Assembly: GCF_014529535.1 (NCBI RefSeq)
Contig: NW_023503313.1
Coordinates: 3,271,800-3,335,799 of the forward strand
Length of the DNA stretch: 64,000 bases
Reading direction: 5' to 3'
Origin: Bradysia coprophila
Lineage: Eukaryota; Arthropoda; Insecta; Diptera; Sciaridae
Of this stretch, positions 61,328 through 64,000 are shown piece by piece. A program made the translations under genes and the position numbers. Position 1 is the stretch's first letter; every line of letters begins with the position of its first letter. Under the pieces are notes generated by a model that was not told the origin of the DNA, did no database searches, and saw only the letters and a program-made list of their open reading frames with translations.

Positions 61328-61808
61328 ATAAAATTAGACTGGAGTTCAGAACACTCTGTTGTTTAGATGATTTTTTTAAGAATTTTTCTTATGTGGAAAG
61401 TTGTAAGAACATTTAAGAGATTTATGAAAAAGAAATCCAAAAAATGGCCAAATGAAAAAAAAATGATTTTGCTAATTAAACAATGTTTTTCCGACCAGAA
61501 TTTTAGTTAGTACACACATAAGTAAGTAGAGAGTTTCTTATAAATCGAAGGTCATCCATATCCATATTCATATACTAGATATATGGAAGAAGGTGAGTTT
61601 TGTTTGTTTCATTCGCACTATTCGTCCCACATACATGAGAGTACACTCTCTTCCACTCCATTTTCAGAATAAGGTTTTTCACCTCAGCCGTACAAAAAAC
61701 ATATGGAGAAAATAAAGGTTTTGTCCACTAAAAATAACTGAAGCATTAGAGTATCCTCTCTAATAAAAAAAAAACTCTTGTGGCACCGACCGACACAATT
61801 TTGTTCCT
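61328..61808. other. Spacer after the trypsin gene
   Basis: AT-rich, nothing recognised apart from the AATAAA that overlaps the trypsin stop codon. Confidence 0.45.
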
Positions 61809-62064
61809 ACACTCATTAAACCTAAAGTTTCTGCAGAATCGGCAACAGCTGGTCGACAAAGACAATGCCTTTGTATCGAAAACAATTCAAAGGCAAGCTA
61901 CGTTAAGGTCATCTATGTGCTCACATACCACGTATGACTGTAGTAAAATCGCTGTTTAGAATGTGGTTTGATTGTATATTATATACAAGTAGAGTGTGTT
62001 TGTTGATCAGCTGGTGAAGTTCAGCTGTTGCTGATTCTGCACAAGCTTTAGGTTTAATGGGTGT
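61809..62064. mobile_element. MITE-like inverted repeat
   Basis: A 256 bp element. The left end ACACTCATTAAACCTAAAG pairs with the right end CTTTAGGTTTAATGGGTGT (near-perfect), and GCAACAGCTG pairs with CAGCTGTTGC further in. No target duplication was clear. Confidence 0.75.
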
Positions 62065-62290
62065 ATTTGCGTGAAATTATCGAGTAGATAAGATTATTGC
62101 TGAATTTTTTAAATTATTTTTGTGGGTCATGGGTCATATAAATTTTGGATTTTTGTTGAATTTTCCTATCTTTTTTAGTAGCAGAAGTAATCACGAAAAA
62201 AATAATTTAAAGAACCGATAGCCTGAACGGTACACGCCAAAATAATATTACGTAATTCACTTTAAGTATCGGGCTATAACAGATTAATAG

Positions 62291-62419
62291 TACATTACAG
62301 CAGTGCTCATGTAAAGGGGGTATAACATAAGTGCGAATTATTGCGGTATCCGAGCCGCAGGCGAGATGACGCTATAGTACTTATGTTGTAGCCGTTTACA
62401 TGAGCACTTCTGTATTGTA
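62291..62419. repeat. Inverted repeat with GAGCACTxCTGT arms
   Basis: The left arm TACATTACAGCAGTGCTCAT pairs with the right arm ATGAGCACTTCTGTATTGTA, and ACATAAGT pairs with ACTTATGT inside. A further half-copy (TATATGAGCACTGCTGTAAT) occurs at about 62612-62640, so a second or larger element may be present. Confidence 0.65.
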
Positions 62420-62756
62420 CTTTAACGTAAAAGTCGACCGGTCGTGAAAATAACAATAATAAACTTCCCAAATTTTGCTTTCAAATGAACGAAATGACGA
62501 CAAGCGTAATGACGAACGACTATACCGATTATATACTGAATGTATATGTATACCGTACTAAAGGTGGCCTGTTATGAGCAATCTACATGGCAGTGCTTCA
62601 TGTTAAAGTCACTTTACCGTTTATATGAGCACTGCTGTAATCTGGGGATTATATCCCTCGCCTTCGGTTTTGGATACAAACTTCCCCCTCGTGAGTAAGC
62701 AAATTTTCCCACAGGCGTGTAACGTACTATTAAAATTCGGATAGCATAATAGCACA

Positions 62757-63855
62757 TTACAACGTTACTTTAAAAATTTTATTGCCGTTCCTTGTCCTTA
62801 TACAATCACGAAATGAATTAAATTTTACCATCAACTGGACCATTTTTCTGGCACTGGTTGGCGTCAAATTTTTTTGTTGACCGTAAGAAATCACACAAAT
62901 TTGTCTGAAACGTAGTGTTTGTATAAAGAAAAGTAAAAATGCTGTGGCACCGTAAGTATTATTTACAATTGATTCCGGTGTAGTTGTAGCATCAAGATTG
63001 TTCCATTTCTCTTCGAATTCCTTCATTTCTTCATCGAGTAATGTACCGACTCCCTCATAGCCTATATAATTAGCACCTTCATCTATGCAGCACATGTGTT
63101 TCTAATAACAGGAAAATTAAACTTAGAATAAATTAAATGTCTTAGGTTATTAACTCACAGCAAGGTTAACACGGTCTAATGCTGATCCAGTTTTAGCGTG
63201 TTTTTTTAACAAAATAATTGTCGTATGAGGAACAAATTTTGGACCAAATGAAGGCGAATTCGGTTCACTAACGAAATCACAGACTGTGGTCCGCTAAAAT
63301 GGTTCGATACTGAGAATCCGCTTTAAAACTTCATGAGACAACAATGTAATTACAAAAAATGAAGCGATATCTTTCTTCGGTACAAGGTCTATTAATTTTA
63401 CTATATTCTTAAGAACTTCTTCCTGAGCTGTGGTATAATTAGATGCCATTTTTTGTCCAGGCATCAAAATCTCGCATACGTTAGCCTAGCAACGAAAAAA
63501 TAAAAATAAAAATTTTATCAATGTTAAAGTCCGCGCAATTCGAACCATATATTCAAATGGAGTTGTTCTTATCAATGCATTCATTTTGATAATTTCGTCA
63601 AGTGTCAAACCGGAAGTCTTCCCATCAATCAACTCGAATTGTGATAGCCCAGCATTTCTTGCGTGAATTAATTCATCGGGCGTAAATAGTTTCGTCAGAT
63701 CGTTTTCTTGTGGAGAAGTAACCGGATTGGCTGTACACACCTTTTTAAAATTTAAATTAGATTAATCGGATTGATCAAAATTCACTATTGCAATAAAAAT
63801 GTAGTACCTGAAGCAATCCAATAATCACTACAGTCATTAACTCGAATCTCGTCAT
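62757..63855 (-). CDS. Secreted protein of unknown family
   Basis: Five exons, right to left: 63855-63808, 63740-63546, 63485-63354, 63293-63159, 63101-62757; 284 aa. Three introns are about 60 bp and all phases match. The ATG gives a signal peptide split by intron 1 (MTRFELMTVVIIGLLQ, then VCTANP). The mature chain is mainly helical in character with about six cysteines: one in NVCEIL, one in TTVCDF, a CC pair in KHMCCIDEG and two near the end (QICVIS, RDCIRT). This resembles the general build of insect haemolymph or salivary helical proteins, but I cannot assign a family. A TATA box lies about 100 bp upstream. Confidence 0.75.
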
Positions 63856-63953
63856 TTTTATTAAAACAATTTTCCGGAAAGCAAATTGACAGTTTCGCAG
63901 TGCAGTTTTATTGAAAACTGTTTCCAGATTGTACCGTTGGTTGGCTTGTAATG

Positions 63954-63966
63954 CTTTATATTTATA
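63954..63966 (-). promoter_or_regulatory. TATA box of the secreted-protein gene
   Basis: On the minus strand the sequence is TATAAATATAAAG, 99 bp before the ATG at 63855. A strong TATA box suggests regulated, tissue-specific expression. Confidence 0.6.
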
Positions 63967-64000
63967 ATGGTCTGAATAGTATACGCAGTACACTCTTCCT

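Noticed and set aside
1-64000. tRNA, rRNA or bacterial operon
   Set aside because: No cloverleaf or ribosomal sequence recognised by eye, and all genes have spliceosomal introns or animal promoters. A tRNAscan or Rfam search would settle small RNA genes.

Overview
The window reads as nuclear DNA of an insect, most likely a lower (nematoceran) dipteran; a fungus-gnat-like genome is my guess, not a proof. The reasons are AT-rich spacers, many 55-65 bp GT-AG introns, TATA plus TCAG-type core promoters, insect-type gene families (CYP6-like P450, insect GST, p24 cargo receptor, trypsin, long Apc) and dense short inverted-repeat transposons. There is no bacterial operon, CRISPR array, rRNA or tRNA that I could recognise.

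Layout. 1-3.6 kb: repeat fragments and one small cysteine-rich secreted peptide (minus). 4.0-11.6 kb: one 18-exon minus-strand gene for a ~1130-residue protein that I do not recognise; its introns carry a foldback element with a nested hAT-like MITE, and a second MITE family. 12.1-13.7 kb: MITEs and a repeat copy. 14.3-15.8 kb: ANKRD16 (plus). 17.1-18.0 kb: TMED7-type p24 protein (minus). 19.1-20.8 kb: CLCC1-like ER membrane protein (plus). 22.0-22.8 kb: glutaredoxin-3 (plus, first exon not found). 22.8-23.4 kb: an unresolved open stretch (minus). 23.7-27.0 kb: glutathione S-transferase (minus), whose 2.5 kb first intron holds a cystatin gene on the opposite strand and a retroposon. 27-32.7 kb: gene-free AT-rich DNA. 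32.7-43.0 kb: Apc (five coding exons, ~2540 aa). 43.7-48.4 kb: nested foldback elements. 50.2-51.8 kb: CYP6-like P450. 52-59.6 kb: MITEs and a repeat copy split by a hAT-like element. 59.6-61.3 kb: trypsin-like protease. 62.8-63.9 kb: secreted protein of unknown family (minus).

The genes do not form one pathway. They are a typical insect mixture: Wnt signalling (Apc), translation fidelity (ANKRD16), secretory pathway and ER (TMED7, CLCC1), iron and redox handling (GLRX3), detoxification (GST, P450) and secreted proteins (protease, cystatin, cysteine-rich peptide, unknown). Exon models were made by hand from GT-AG sites and checked by codon phase. The strongest unexplained items are the 18-exon gene and several repeat families with clear target-site duplications and nested insertions.
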